64,000 bases of DNA from Chrysomallon squamiferum (taxonomy: Eukaryota > Mollusca > Gastropoda > Neomphalida > Peltospiridae), in NCBI GenBank assembly GCA_012295275.1, contig CM022673.1, forward strand, positions 28,738,636-28,802,635. The letters run 5' to 3'. The notes beneath the pieces were generated by a model. The model saw nothing but the letters and a program-made list of their open reading frames with translations. It did not search any database and was not told where the DNA came from. Shown here piece after piece: positions 17,708 through 38,678 of the stretch (position 1 is its first letter; each line of letters starts with the position of its first letter). A program made the translations under genes and the position numbers.

Positions 17708-18416
17708 ACTGACTATTTAATGATACCAGATATAAAAATACGCTGGCTGTTTGATATAAACTTGTAAAATAGAAAATAATTTTTCTAATAATATCAAAAT
17801 GGTTATAAATGCATTTGAAATACTCATGACTACATTAACCTAATCAGTTTTACTAAACGCAACTTAAAAAGTATTGAAAATAAAAAGTAAATCTCCACTC
17901 ACTGTAACAACAGCAAGTAACAAAATGAAATTAGTTCTTTTAAAAACGTTATCCTCATTATTGAATGAAAAATGTAATGCTGCTAAGATTATTAAAAGCT
18001 ATTTGGTTTGGAAAATAATATCTCTTTAAACAGTAATCACATATGAACATTTTAAAACCAAAAGAAAACCCCTAAATTATCATCATCTTTAAAAGTACAA
18101 TTGCTTCATAACAATTCAAGATTTTGACAACAGAAAGACTTTCTAAAATTGAATCACACAAAAATAATCCTTTTTTCTCTTCTTTTTCTTTTCAGCAAAG
18201 GAAAAAATAGATTTTATCATGGACAACATTGCCAGCCCAGATGTGCACAAAGTAGTGAATGCCTACGTTCATGCAATAACAGCTAAATTTCCCAAATATC
18301 GCTACCTGGTCGGAAACGACGCACATTTCTTTTTCAGGCCGCTGTGGAACCTTCCAGAATGGCTGACTGACTGGATTTTAACCTACAACCTGGCAAAACC
18401 AGCTGGAGCAGTTTAA
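14717..18416 (+). CDS. Membrane-anchored short-chain dehydrogenase (retinol dehydrogenase / 17beta-HSD6-like), frameshifted in exon 1
   Basis: Exons are 14717-15043, 16070-16328, 17345-17502 and 18196-18416, all GT-AG and in phase. With one base restored the protein would be 321 residues, matching the ~317 of the SDR9C family. Visible features are an N-terminal hydrophobic anchor (residues 1-24), the cofactor motif TGCDSGFG (about 38-45), NNAG (about 116-119), a Ser near 169, and the catalytic YTISK (Tyr about 181, Lys about 185). The family oxidises or reduces retinoids or steroids with NAD(P) at the endoplasmic reticulum; the substrate here cannot be told. Within an A5 run (14932-14936) the frame slips: the literal frame stops at TAA (14957-14959), while the frame one base over continues with family-like sequence ([19 protein letters not shown]). 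The gene is otherwise intact with good splice sites, so an assembly error or a recent null allele are both possible. An AATAAA overlaps the end (18415-18420). Confidence 0.8.
16981..17704. repeat. Intronic (AT)n and poly(A) tracts
   Basis: An AT dinucleotide run (about 16986-17019) lies in intron 2 of the dehydrogenase, and a poly(A) run of about 30 (17674-17704) lies in intron 3. Exon 3 (17345-17502) lies between them. Confidence 0.9.
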
Positions 18417-18763
18417 TAAAATACCTAAATATTTTATTCTAATTTATGACTTTGTAAATCACTTTGAGAAATAGTTAGAAATGAGGTAAAATCTCCAAAG
18501 AGAAGATGAATGCTACGTTTTAAACATAACACAAGTTTTACATAATTATGTTGTTGCATTTCAGTATTCATCTTCACTTTAACTATCTTGGAAAGATTTT
18601 AATAAAAAATCACTTTAACTTGTTATTTTTACATAACAACTAGAATTTAAAAGTTAATTGTTTATAAACATATAGGATATATATATATATATATATATAT
18701 ATTAACAATATAATATATATATACACTCCATAATATTAATTTGTTTATATTAAAGGACCAAAT

Positions 18764-18796
<33 letters not shown>

Positions 18797-19835
18797 TTCT
18801 TTGATATAATTATATTTTAATTTTCAGCTGTAAGTAAACAAATATTCAGAATAAAAATATTTTCTACAGTTTTCTCTGCTTGTACTTTGGTGACAAATTA
18901 TTATTTCAGTCATTATTCTGACATAACGTGAATCGTTCTCACTTCCTCCTCTTTTCTGCTTGCTCTTAATGCATTTTCTAGACAGGGAATCAGTTTTAAT
19001 TTTATTTACTGTGTCAATGGATCAAAGACAATAAAATCCACTGCATGTTATTCTGAATCAGGCTCTGTAAATATCTGCACTTTAAGCTTAATTGACTCAG
19101 CCAGTACACAAAATACTGCATCGATAAATAGTTATATTCCACTGTTTTTATATATATATATGAAATCTGAACTGTAGGTTTGGATAAGAATAAAGTTGTA
19201 CTTTGGGGCAAAAAAATAGAAGAAAATAATCACGAGACCATTTGTGCTATGACTCTCAAGATTTAAATATTTTTTCTGTTTCGTAATAAGTATACTTAAC
19301 AAAATAATTTCAGTATGAAATGAATACATTTGTTATATAGTGTTGTAGACTTGTTACAAAAATATTTATTGTAAAATTTTAAATATATCGAAGATCATAA
19401 ATGTAATAAAAAAATGTATAAAGCATGAAATTAATAGACAGTTCTCTTCTTCTTATAAAATAATCCAAGACCAAGTCAAAAAATCTTTCCTTAATTCATT
19501 AATAAATGAAGCAAAATCAGTATATAAAAAAAGGAGGGTACAGTATATATATAAACAACAATTGTATATCAAAAAGGTTAAATATTAACAACTTATAAAT
19601 TGGTTAGTATATACATGTACATACATCTATAGATATAGATATTAATCTAATCTAACCTATGAAGAGGAGAATTTAGTAACAAATTTCTGTATCTTTTCCT
19701 AAACTTTTACCGCTAATTACTTGATTAATAATACCTTCCTACTTACAGCCATGAAACCACCATTTCTTTTTTCTTCTTCATTTTTCTTTTCTGAGAAATT
19801 TTCCCCCCATATATATATATAAAAAAAAGAAAGAA
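18417..19835. other. Intergenic gap between convergent genes
   Basis: The region is AT-rich, with AT dinucleotide runs (about 18678-18705 and 18770-18796). It lies between the 3' ends of the dehydrogenase and isopentenyl phosphate kinase genes, so it should contain both 3' UTRs. No coding exon is seen. Confidence 0.6.
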
Positions 19836-20236
19836 TCATAACATAATGCTGTCGGATATTAACAGAACTTTGGTCCCAAGAAAAGTTGTGTCAGTTTTGT
19901 CTCGAACGCACACTGCTTCTGTTGATGGAGATCCTATCTGGCAGATCAACACATCTATTTTCCCCTCCGAGTCGAGCACGATGTTAGCAGCTGTGTTCAG
20001 CTTGAGTCGAATTCCCCCAGTGATGTCGTTTTCTGACTGAGACATTGCAATGGTGGGCTGGACAGTTCCGTCGCTGTTCACGAGTATTTCTGGTAGCAGC
20101 TTAGCGCCTGATGATTGCAACAGGATTTATGTTAGTGACACTGAAAAAGCTTGTTGTGTTTTTTTTTTTGTCTCATTCAAGGTTTCTTTTTTGTTTCTTT
20201 TTTCAATTTTCAATTTTTATTTGTTTATAATATTTT

Positions 20237-20293
<57 letters not shown>

Positions 20294-20303
20294 ATTATTA
20301 TTA

Positions 20304-20344
<41 letters not shown>

Positions 20345-22334
20345 TTCAAAAATATTTAGTCCTATAAATATTTGATATAATTATATGTGATATTTAGTAA
20401 CATAGTGTGCTGTGATTATATTTTGAAAACCAGCAGAAGTTTTAGAATAAAAATATTAGGAATTTGATGACATCTTGTAGATGTTATCAGAAAAAAACAA
20501 AAAATAAAAAGACCACCAAAAAACCAACAAATTTACTCAAAGTTTAAAAAAAAACGATGATTGTAAGGAATAATCATTTATCAGCAAAAGATGGACATCC
20601 TCAAATTCTTCACTTGTTTGTGTTCTTGCAATACATGGAAAATATTTAATATATCTTCATTGTAACATACAAATACTAATGACTCTCAAATGGCTGTGAT
20701 TTTTACCTTCTTCTTGTGGTGGACGATCATAAACTCCTTCAACATCTGTTAGGAAGACAACACGACTCACTGAAACTTCTCTGCATAATGTCTGGAATGG
20801 GAAAAACAGTGTTCCTGCTGTGTTAAAATTATAACTTAAGACTGAACATTCAAGAACTTTCCAACAACTAAATTAATAACTAGAAAGTACAAAACAAATG
20901 TTTCACACTATACCTTCATACTGCCAAACATAAGCTTTGAAGACAGAGAATGAACAGTTTAATAGATTAACAGCATTTGATATGTTTCAGTGACTTTTTA
21001 TTTACTTTTTATTTACTTTTTTTAAAATAATGATGTAAGAGCAGAAGTCTGAAAATACATGGGTTAGTCTTATCTGTCAGCAAAAAGGGGTTGTTCATAA
21101 TAACCTTCTCAGAGAAAAGAAGACACACATCATGGCCACTGGGTGGGTACAAACCCAGTGAATGCAGTGAAGAACACTGACCCTTGTGTTTTTTAAATAA
21201 CACCAATAAAACAGACTAGTTTATCTGCTACACAGAAGAAACTAACTGTTTATAATGTTAAACTAAAAGTAGAATATTACAAGTAGAATATTACAGGTAG
21301 AATATTACAGGTAGAATATTACGAGTAGAATATTACAAGTAGAATATCACAAGTAGAATATCGCAAGTAGAACTGTACCTGTATAATTGTGTCCCCGCTC
21401 AGAATGCTGCAGCCTCTTTTAGAGTCTAGGACGCAGTCACCGTGAATGACTGGGACAAACCCGTCCCTGAGTAGAGACGCTACACTGGACACCCCATGCT
21501 GCTTGACACTGCCATCTTCTGTAAACCACACACCACAGGGCTGAAAATACCAACAACTATTAGCTCATTTCATCTTGTTATTCCATACACATTAATATTT
21601 TATTCATTCGTGTATATATAACGACTAAAACGAAAAATTAAAACTAAAAAAACAAGATTCGATTAATATTATTTTGTATGTGGTTAATTTAGTGCAGATA
21701 ACAGAATTTTTATATATTTAAAAAAAAAAAAAAAAAAAAAAAGACCTTTAAATGGCATTAAAATAAATTTCTAGTTTAAAAAGAAAAACCCAACTGTTGA
21801 TTTGATATTCAAGTAAATTAATATCATTCAGGAAAAAGTCAGAAAAATACTTTACTTTACATTTTAAGTCAGCGAATTTTAAAATTGTTATCACATATAA
21901 TATTTTAAAGTTTTACAAATTCACAGGATGTAACCTTTACAGCAATGAACAATAATATTGATAATTATTCAATTTATCAGATTTAGTCAGTTTTTACATG
22001 TCTCATATTTTAGATCAAGTGTGCTCCATAATGAACAACACCACACTATCAGAAACAAATCAGAAACACTATCAGAAACAAATCAGAAACACTATCAGAA
22101 ACAAATCAGAAACACTATCAGAAACAAATTTACGTTGAAATGAAAAATATCTTACTGAACACCCAACTGCCGGAACTCCTAAAGACAACAGACTATCCAC
22201 AATCAACGAATTCAGCTGAAACAAGATTTTAAAATTTGATCCACTATAAACGAATACATTTTATTATTTAGTGAGAAAACATAAAATAATAGTTTACAGG
22301 ATAAAAACATTCAGTAAAACACATTTGCCAGCAA

Positions 22335-22370
<36 letters not shown>

Positions 22371-23303
22371 CTCTCTCTCTCTCTCTCTCAATATATATAT
22401 ATATACACATATATAAATGCATGAACATAATTTTATACAAATAATGTATCATGCAATGTTTAAATAATTCGGTTTTGGATTTTAAATGTTGGTCAGTATT
22501 TACATACAGGATTTTTATATTTTCAGTACTCAGATTAGATACTCCACCTTTAAGACAGATTTCCGTGTGACACAAAACCCGTGTTTGACAACAGCAGCTG
22601 ATTTTTCATCTAAGTGTTTGTATCCTTCATTCACCTTTGTGTCTTTGGCATGCATGTGTCCAAAAGATCTAAAAATAATAATAATAATAATTATAATAAT
22701 AACGTTTTTAATATTTTACAATCAGCTATGTAATATTTCTTTAATATTTTATTATGTTAATATTTATAATTTTTAATCATTAAATTAAGGAAATATATAT
22801 ATTGGAAAAAATATGCTTATTTATAAATTTAAAAAAAAAAAAGAAATAATAGAAGATAAAGAAATAAATCTTTTTTCCAACTGTGAGACATAACCTGTTC
22901 AGTCTCCTTTTTTATTTTTTTTGTTTTTGATAATTCTTTTTTATTTAATTTTCATTAAGTAAAAAAAAAATTAAACAATGGAAACAAAAAGAAATGATAC
23001 AAAAAATTCAATAAAATATTTATTAATATAAATTAAAGTGATATATCACATTATTTTAATAAATGATAGTGAATATAAAGAACATGTTTTATTTTATATT
23101 TATAATAATCTGAACAGCTTGTTATTGGACAGTAATCTTCTTTGTTATCTGTTCAGTACATTAACAAGATGTATGTCATCATATAACACATTAAAATTTG
23201 TCAACAGCATCATTAAAGAAGACATTTCCTTTACAGGTGGATCTATTTGTGTGTGTATATGTATTACTGGTGGATGTATTTATGTGTGTGTGTATATGGA
23301 TGG

Positions 23304-23351
<48 letters not shown>

Positions 23352-23641
23352 ATGTGTGTGTGTATGTATCTATGTATGTGTGTATGTATGCATGTTTGTA
23401 TGTATATGTGTATAAAAGAAGGGATATTATTATTATTATTAAACTGGTGTTTGTTTATTACTCAGACTCACCCAGCTCCATGCACCACAATGAAGCGTCT
23501 GTGAGCACTGAAACACTCGTTGAGTAAAATGGCTATTTCTGCCAGGTTGTGAGAGTTGAGCATCTCTGAGTAATCTTTGTGAGTGACAGCACTTCCTCCC
23601 AGCTTCACAATCAAGTCAACTTTCACTTCTTCTCCAGCCAT
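19836..23641 (-). CDS. Isopentenyl phosphate kinase, 6 exons
   Basis: Exons in coding order are 23641-23472, 22668-22548, 22215-22156, 21540-21379, 20791-20707 and 20107-19836. All are GT-AG and in phase, giving 870 nt and 289 residues. The amino-acid-kinase fold is clear: KLGGSAVT (residues 13-20), VHGAGSFGH (53-61, with the His that in archaeal enzymes holds the substrate phosphate), LGVPAVGCS, VPVIHGDCVLD, SILSGDTI, FLTDVEGVYD, and the C-terminal DITGG with a following Lys. The enzyme phosphorylates isopentenyl phosphate to isopentenyl diphosphate with ATP, known from the archaeal alternative mevalonate pathway and found in plants and scattered animals. All signature motifs are intact, so I expect activity. 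A likely 5' untranslated exon lies near 25529 (donor) with an acceptor at 23697-23696. Intron 4 begins with a 14-bp minisatellite. Confidence 0.9.
20237..20345. repeat. (GAT)n(TTA)n compound array
   Basis: A run of GAT triplets changes to TTA triplets at about 20291. It lies in intron 5 of the isopentenyl phosphate kinase gene. Confidence 0.95.
21268..21378. repeat. 14-bp minisatellite starting at the exon 4 donor
   Basis: Eight units of 14 bp, consensus (minus strand) GTAATATTCTACTT, run from the exon 4 5' splice site of isopentenyl phosphate kinase into intron 4. The first unit is the intron start itself (GTACAGTTCTACTT). Seven of eight units begin with GT and one with GC. Confidence 0.9.
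22045..22129. repeat. 23-bp tandem repeat
   Basis: Between three and four near-perfect copies of a 23-bp unit (ACACTATCAGAAACAAATC plus AGAA) lie about 25 bp inside intron 3 of isopentenyl phosphate kinase, measured from the exon 3 donor. Confidence 0.9.
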
Positions 23642-24719
23642 TACACAGCTGTTACAAATATTCTCTGAGATTCACAGGAGTCAAAAGATAATTGCCTAGA
23701 GAACAAATTAAAAATATAATAATAAAATTAAAAACAAAGAATTTATATAAATAAATTTAAAAAATAGACTAAATTAAAAAATTTGCACTAATATGGAAAA
23801 ATTTTAATAAAGATAAAATGTATAATATTTATCTTTTTTTTTTTTAATTATGAAATTCTTTTCTATTTTATTTATTTCTCCCTAAATAAATAACATTTGG
23901 CTGGAAATATTCTACAGCTGACTGAGGCTCAATTGTCTTCATTATCCCTACACTGCAAAGTTTCTTTATTAATACACTGTTCCACTGAAGGGTAACAAAC
24001 GTTGCGGTATATGCTTTCACATCTTTGAAACGATGCACACAACAGATTTTTGTTGTTAATGAAAACGTGCTTCGTTTCGTGTATCATCATCACATCATAA
24101 AAAACAGAGAAGAAACCAAACACCTGTGTGAGTTCCCAGGTAGAGTTACTCTTAAATTTAAATGTTCCAAAGCAATATAAAATATTTCTTTTATTCATTC
24201 ACTATTCATACCCTGTACTTCACAAGTTTGACAATTCAGAACAAAGAGCTGATAAAGTATAAAAGGTAAAAAAACAAAAACATTCACAATCAGCCTGACA
24301 TTCATATTTTGTCCGTACATTAGGTTTTTTGTTACCCTACCTTAAACTTACTGTTATCATAAAGTACACATAACCACAACAGTTGTTAAGGGTTCATTTT
24401 ATTTCCCCCTTTTATTTTCTTTTTCTTTTTTTAATCAAATACAGGCACGATATGGAGAAGGAAAAAAAAATAAAGATATCTGTTTTCTATTATCTCTATT
24501 GTAATGAATAAATAACAGGTGAAAATTGTGTTCCAGTTGACCAGCTCTTTACAAGCCATGACAAAAAACTGACAATGAAGGCTTGATGGAAAGATTATCG
24601 AAACAAAATGTAATTTACTGTAAAACATCTAATATTTACATTTTGTATTTAAAGGACAAATGCTGTAGATTATTTTAAAAATTAAAATTATGTTTGAAAT
24701 ATTTTTAATTTGTCTGTGT

Positions 24720-24772
<53 letters not shown>

Positions 24773-25528
24773 AAAATTTTAGTTCAGTGAAGTAAAAATT
24801 AAAAAAGAAAATGAATGGCTGAAAAATTATAATCTATGGTAACATATTTTTCGTAAAATTTTGCATCAGTGTGTATTTTATTCTAATCTAAATGTTATTA
24901 TACTCTCTCTGGCATGCACCTTATCATATCGATATCATTACGATTATGGAACTGAAATAAAATGAAATTTATTGGTAAAATAATAAATATGATACTGATA
25001 AATAAATAACAAATAAGATGTTTTGTAAAACCATTGAGGGCATCAGATAATTCATTAATTGTAGATAAACGTACACTGACCTACACTTATTTCCAATGTG
25101 GTCTTCTTACGGTACATTGTCATTATTATGATATTATCAGTTTCAGTTTAAGTGTATCTGTATGATGTATCGTAGTGTGGGCTGTCATGTTTATCATTAA
25201 CGGTATTTACTAACTAAAGGCGAGTAGATTAAAAAAAGCAAGGTCCATTTATTCAAAGATTCGAAGGTTATGAATTTATGAACTAAGAGTTGATGAATAT
25301 TATCAAAGCTAAAAAAAGGCGGCGAAAGTATTATTACTTAAAGAGATTCTCAGATTGTGTTTTTTATGAAATGAATTTAAAAAAAAAAAAAAATCATAAA
25401 ATCATAATCAAAAGGTTGAAAAAATTATGAACAAAAACCAGTAATTTATTATTGAATCGGTTTAGGAATAAAATAAAATAAAACAGAGATACCGTTTATA
25501 TAATAAATAAATAAAAATTCTTACTTAC

Positions 25529-25650
25529 ACTTCGCGGTTCTTCCTCGTTCACTTAGGAAAGCATTCAGAGTTATCTCCCTTGGAAAAAGAAGAAACGTTA
25601 CTTATCTCTGATATTGATCTCAGTATCCATTTTTGTTTTGTTCTATTTTG
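25529..25650 (-). promoter_or_regulatory. Putative 5' untranslated exon and promoter of isopentenyl phosphate kinase
   Basis: On the minus strand a strong donor (GAAGT|GTAAGTAAG, at 25529/25528) ends a more GC-rich segment that could be the first, non-coding exon. The matching acceptor (TTCTCTAG) is at 23697-23696, 54 bp before the ATG at 23641. The extent of the exon and transcription start are guesses. AAGGGAGATAACTC lies inside this segment. Confidence 0.4.
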
Positions 25651-25785
25651 TTTTTTTTTTTTTTACCTTGTAACAGAGTAAAGTTTGTTGTTTTGTTGGC
25701 AGGTTTTGTTTCTAAAATATTTTTGTGTAGCAACTTTTTTTAGTGATGTTTAAAATGGATAAATCTACATTGGGTAGGAGTTGTT

Positions 25786-25838
<53 letters not shown>

Positions 25839-25995
25839 TTATTATTGTATTTTGTATGTGTGTGTATATATATATATATATAAATTGGTACATACTTTTA
25901 AAAGCCTCTACTTATTATCTTCTAAAAAGTGGAGAAAAACGTAAATAATAATAATTATTATTATTATTTTAATCTTAATATTTTGTAATATTATT

Positions 25996-26035
<40 letters not shown>

Positions 26036-26394
26036 TGTTTGCCATGTGAGGCCTACTTTACATTGTCCAGTAATATGTGCGTCTATATATATTATTGGGT
26101 TACAACCTAAAGATATAGTTATTGCCTAAACAATTTAAACAATTCGAAGTTCGTCACCGACTGCTCGCTAGTTAAGTAATATGTAAAATAATTTAAATAT
26201 CATCTTCTAGGACCCTGCCACTAGTACGTTGAATTTAATTTAATTTTTATTTATATATCAGATGACTTGTCAACCTGCTACAAAGAGTCGGAGATTCGAT
26301 AAATAAATGCATGGTTCTAGATAGGAAATTAATTTTCGAAATTGCCATTTTATCAAACTTGAGATCAGCGTGGAACTGAGTTACTCTTGTTGTC

Positions 26395-26456
<62 letters not shown>

Positions 26457-26489
26457 CGCTTTCCGGGATCTTGCTGGCGTGTTTCTCCA

Positions 26490-26990
26490 AGCCTTCTTTA
26501 TTAGTCACTGATTACAATTGACACTTCTGCTGTTCTCATCTGTTGACCTCTGTTCTAGCTCTTTGTGCTTAGACCTCTTCTCCAGTTCCTTGATGGACGA
26601 TCTTTATGATGGTACGATCGCATATATCAGCAGACGTCTGTCTGTTCTTGTTCCTGACAAGGATATGGGCCGACCAGTTAGCGTTGATCTCTTTATCGAC
26701 GTGCACCTGCATGTCCCTCGACACAGTCACTACTCTTGTCTGTCGCAGCGTTTAGCTGACGTTTGTCTCATGTCGGCGAAGCTGGGAGACTGTTGTGCTG
26801 GCAGATCTTCTTCCAGTGCATGTATGCTTCTGTCTTGTCGTAGGATGTTGTACTCGTTTTTCGCAAGCGCGGGTCGTTCACATGTGATGTGGTTGATTGT
26901 CTCCCCTAACTCATTCCACATTTTGCACTTTGGGTTGATACCAGCCTTTATTATTCTGTCATGGTAAGATATTGTTGCCAGGCTCTCTCG
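26490..26990 (-). mobile_element. Decayed non-LTR retrotransposon ORF C-terminus
   Basis: Reading the minus strand from about 26985, frames interrupted by shifts and stops spell fragments typical of the post-reverse-transcriptase part of invertebrate non-LTR elements: WQQYLTMTE, then IKAGINPKCKMWNELGETI, NHITCERPALAKNEYN, and later GTRTDRR and KELEKRSKHKELEQRS. The usual Cys/His knuckle is degraded (C-x-M-W rather than C-x2-C). No intact reverse transcriptase domain is in the window. The plus-strand frame over the same place is a shadow. Confidence 0.7.
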
Positions 26991-29867
26991 TTTTATAATG
27001 CAGTATCAAGCCCTCTGTCTCTGCCTAATCATCATTTCTTAATTTAATAGTATAGACTGGGTTTTTGGATGAATGACTGGATAAGTGATTAAAAAGCGAT
27101 GGCGACTGATTAATATTTAATGCGCAATATAAATGCACATACAAAGACATTTTAACACACTTTTCTTTTTTCTTTTTATTTTCTTTTTTATAAATCTTAA
27201 ACGCATAAAATTATTTTAAAAATCATTCTGTCTTAGTTTATGCTTAGTAAAAGAATATTTTTGTTTACTTCTAACATTACTAATACTGGCTACTGTAAAA
27301 TGATTTTTAAAACCATTTTGTTGTTTCCATACAATATTCCGCAAACATTTAAGTATTAAATGAAATCAAAACGATATTTAAAAACAGTGGCGATTAATAT
27401 TATTATTTTTTTAAATTAGTTGCTCTAAGCAAGTATTAAATGAAGTAAAACTGTTTTTAAAATCATTTTGTTCATTTATCTATTCGCCTGAATGAAACCA
27501 TGTTAACGCTCAAACTAAATTCGATATAATAAGCTTTTATTGTAGATTTTATTAAACTATTGAAAGTAAATCCAAATTTCTGTTAAATATTCCTCATTAT
27601 TTTTATTTATTTATTATTAAATATATTTATTATTTTAATAAATCGGCGATTCCCATCTAATAGTGTTTAATGCGAGATAACTCGTACTTGGAAATTAATT
27701 AGGGGGAGGCTGTGTACAAAAAATATTAAAACAACAACAACATAATAATAATAATAATAAAATAAAGTTTTAATAATAAATATGGCAGCAAAATAATCCG
27801 ATTCCGTTGAGTTTCACCAATTAAAGGGTTTTCTGGAACAATGAAATAAAGACTTAAATGCAATAATTGTAATTATTTGTATTTTTGTCGTAGCCAGTAC
27901 GTGTCAATAAATCAAAATGGCGAAAACGTTCGCGGAACTTAACAAAAAAAATCCATTTCACAATGTATTTAAGCCTTCCCCTTTCTTATTTTCGTTGTTC
28001 AGCTTTTACCTTTTCAATAATATATCAGTTTATATAATTATGGTGATTCTTTCCTCAACCCTTATGCATGAACTGGTGTTTATAAAAATATCTATCCACT
28101 CACATCGAGGACAAGATTAAAATAAAGATTAATATGTTAACGCTTAAAGGATCAAGACGCCTAAGTTACAAGTCATTCCAGCCACAAATCCTGTGAAGTC
28201 CTTTAATACAGTTCCGCTTCAGGAAATTTCTGTTGCTACAGATTAACGGTGTTAACGTATAGGAAGTCTGACAAATGGGAGGGCATCACGTCGTTTACGT
28301 ATACATTGTATACTGACAGAAAGGTACAGGTATCAACAACAATCATCAGAAACAGTTATCAGATCAGAGCTCTGCTGAAGTTTATTTGACAGTTCTACAG
28401 CGGATGTGAAATAATACAACAATGTAAAATATACTTGACAATTGCTTTTGTATTGTAAAACTGAAAGTTAATTTAAAAAGAAAAGGAAATTAATCTTAGT
28501 TGTAAACAGTTGCATATGTGTTTACATAAATAATATAAAAAATAATTTTGTTTAAAAATTATATACATTCAATTTCAAAACTTAAAGTAGCAATAAAACT
28601 AAAATTGAAATTTGTTCTTTTTTTAATTCTTTTTTTGTTATTACCTTCGAGTGATAATGGGGAAAAAAATGTTTTGATTATTCATTGTAATTCAGTTAAG
28701 GAACTGTTTTGGCATTTATCATAGAAACAGTTTTGGCAACATTATAAAACTGATATTTGAAATTATCACCAACATTCTTTTTGAACAGTGTACAAAAACT
28801 TCAGTTAAAAAATGTACCATGTCTTCAGTTTGAGAGAAAGTACATACACACATAGAAGAATTTTTTGTCAGTTAGCCCAAACCACAATCACTCTGTAATA
28901 TGCATTTAATAAACAAACCAGAAATCACTATTTTAAATCTGAATTAGTAAAATGGAAATATTAATTCTTATGAAAATTTAAATTAATTATAACAAGATAT
29001 TTATATTGTTCACCAACAAATCTGTATAACAGTTTATCAAATGCACTGATTAAAATATATACAAAAAAAACAATTAAATCAGCAGTTATGAATATGTAAA
29101 CGTCATGGATATTCAAATTAATGTTATTTAAGTAACTTCATTGAAATTTATAAATTTATAAAAAGGAAAAAATAAAAATCACAGCTATAACAAGTGCTAT
29201 AATATACTGACACAATCAAAAGTGTTTTCAATAAATGTAAAATTTAGAAAACTTATAAATTGCTGATTATTACATATATTAATTGTTCCCTATTATATAA
29301 CCAATGTAAAGTCTTCAACACAAAAGGGAAAACGTCCACTTCCACACACAAGCTTGTTATTTTATTGCTACATTTTATTATTATGAAAGATAGTAGTAAA
29401 GAGAAAACAATGAAAAAAAAATATGCACAAAAATACTTTCAGCCCGATTGCTCAAATCTTCAAAGGGAGACATTAAATTCTCTACATCACAGGAGAATAC
29501 AGTTTATTTCTTCCCTTTAAAAATGATGTGTATTCAGTTCAACAGTTATGTCACACTGTCTTTCAGTCTGGATAGGGTTATTTCTAAATGCACTTCACAA
29601 CAGATTATTAAAAAAAAACACATAAAATTCCATTATCAGATAAAATCTTGGTTTTGATGGAGGGGGGCTTTCCCTCATTGTGTAGCTTTTTGTACTCTGA
29701 TGAAAAAACCTGGTTGATTTTTTTTTTTTTTTTTACCTCTGCAGGAGTAAAACATCAATAAATGAAGATGTATTTTCAGCTGGTGTTTATGCTTTAGAAA
29801 TACTGAATATGTCAATCTGGATTTCTGAATATGTCCTTGCTAAGAAAACCATAGTTTCACTGAGTTC

Positions 29868-38678
<8,811 letters not shown>

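Larger units (their letters stand above)
23642..29867. other. Upstream of IPK, intergenic DNA and 3' UTR of the kinase
   Basis: From 23642 to about 25600 lies the 5' untranslated region and first intron of isopentenyl phosphate kinase, with a TG run (24717-24768). From 25600 to about 28400 is intergenic, with AAT (25786-25835), TTTA (about 25998-26035) and ATT (about 26398-26456) arrays and a retrotransposon relic. From about 28400 to 29867 the sequence is likely the 3' UTR and flank of the minus-strand kinase. No further coding exons were recognised. Confidence 0.55.

Noticed and set aside
23038-23527. Val-Cys/Met-rich plus-strand frames
   Set aside because: GT and GTAT microsatellite translated; they overlap an isopentenyl phosphate kinase intron on the other strand.
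26518-26967. 149-codon plus-strand frame as a gene
   Set aside because: The opposite strand spells recognisable retrotransposon fragments over the same bases, so this is its shadow.
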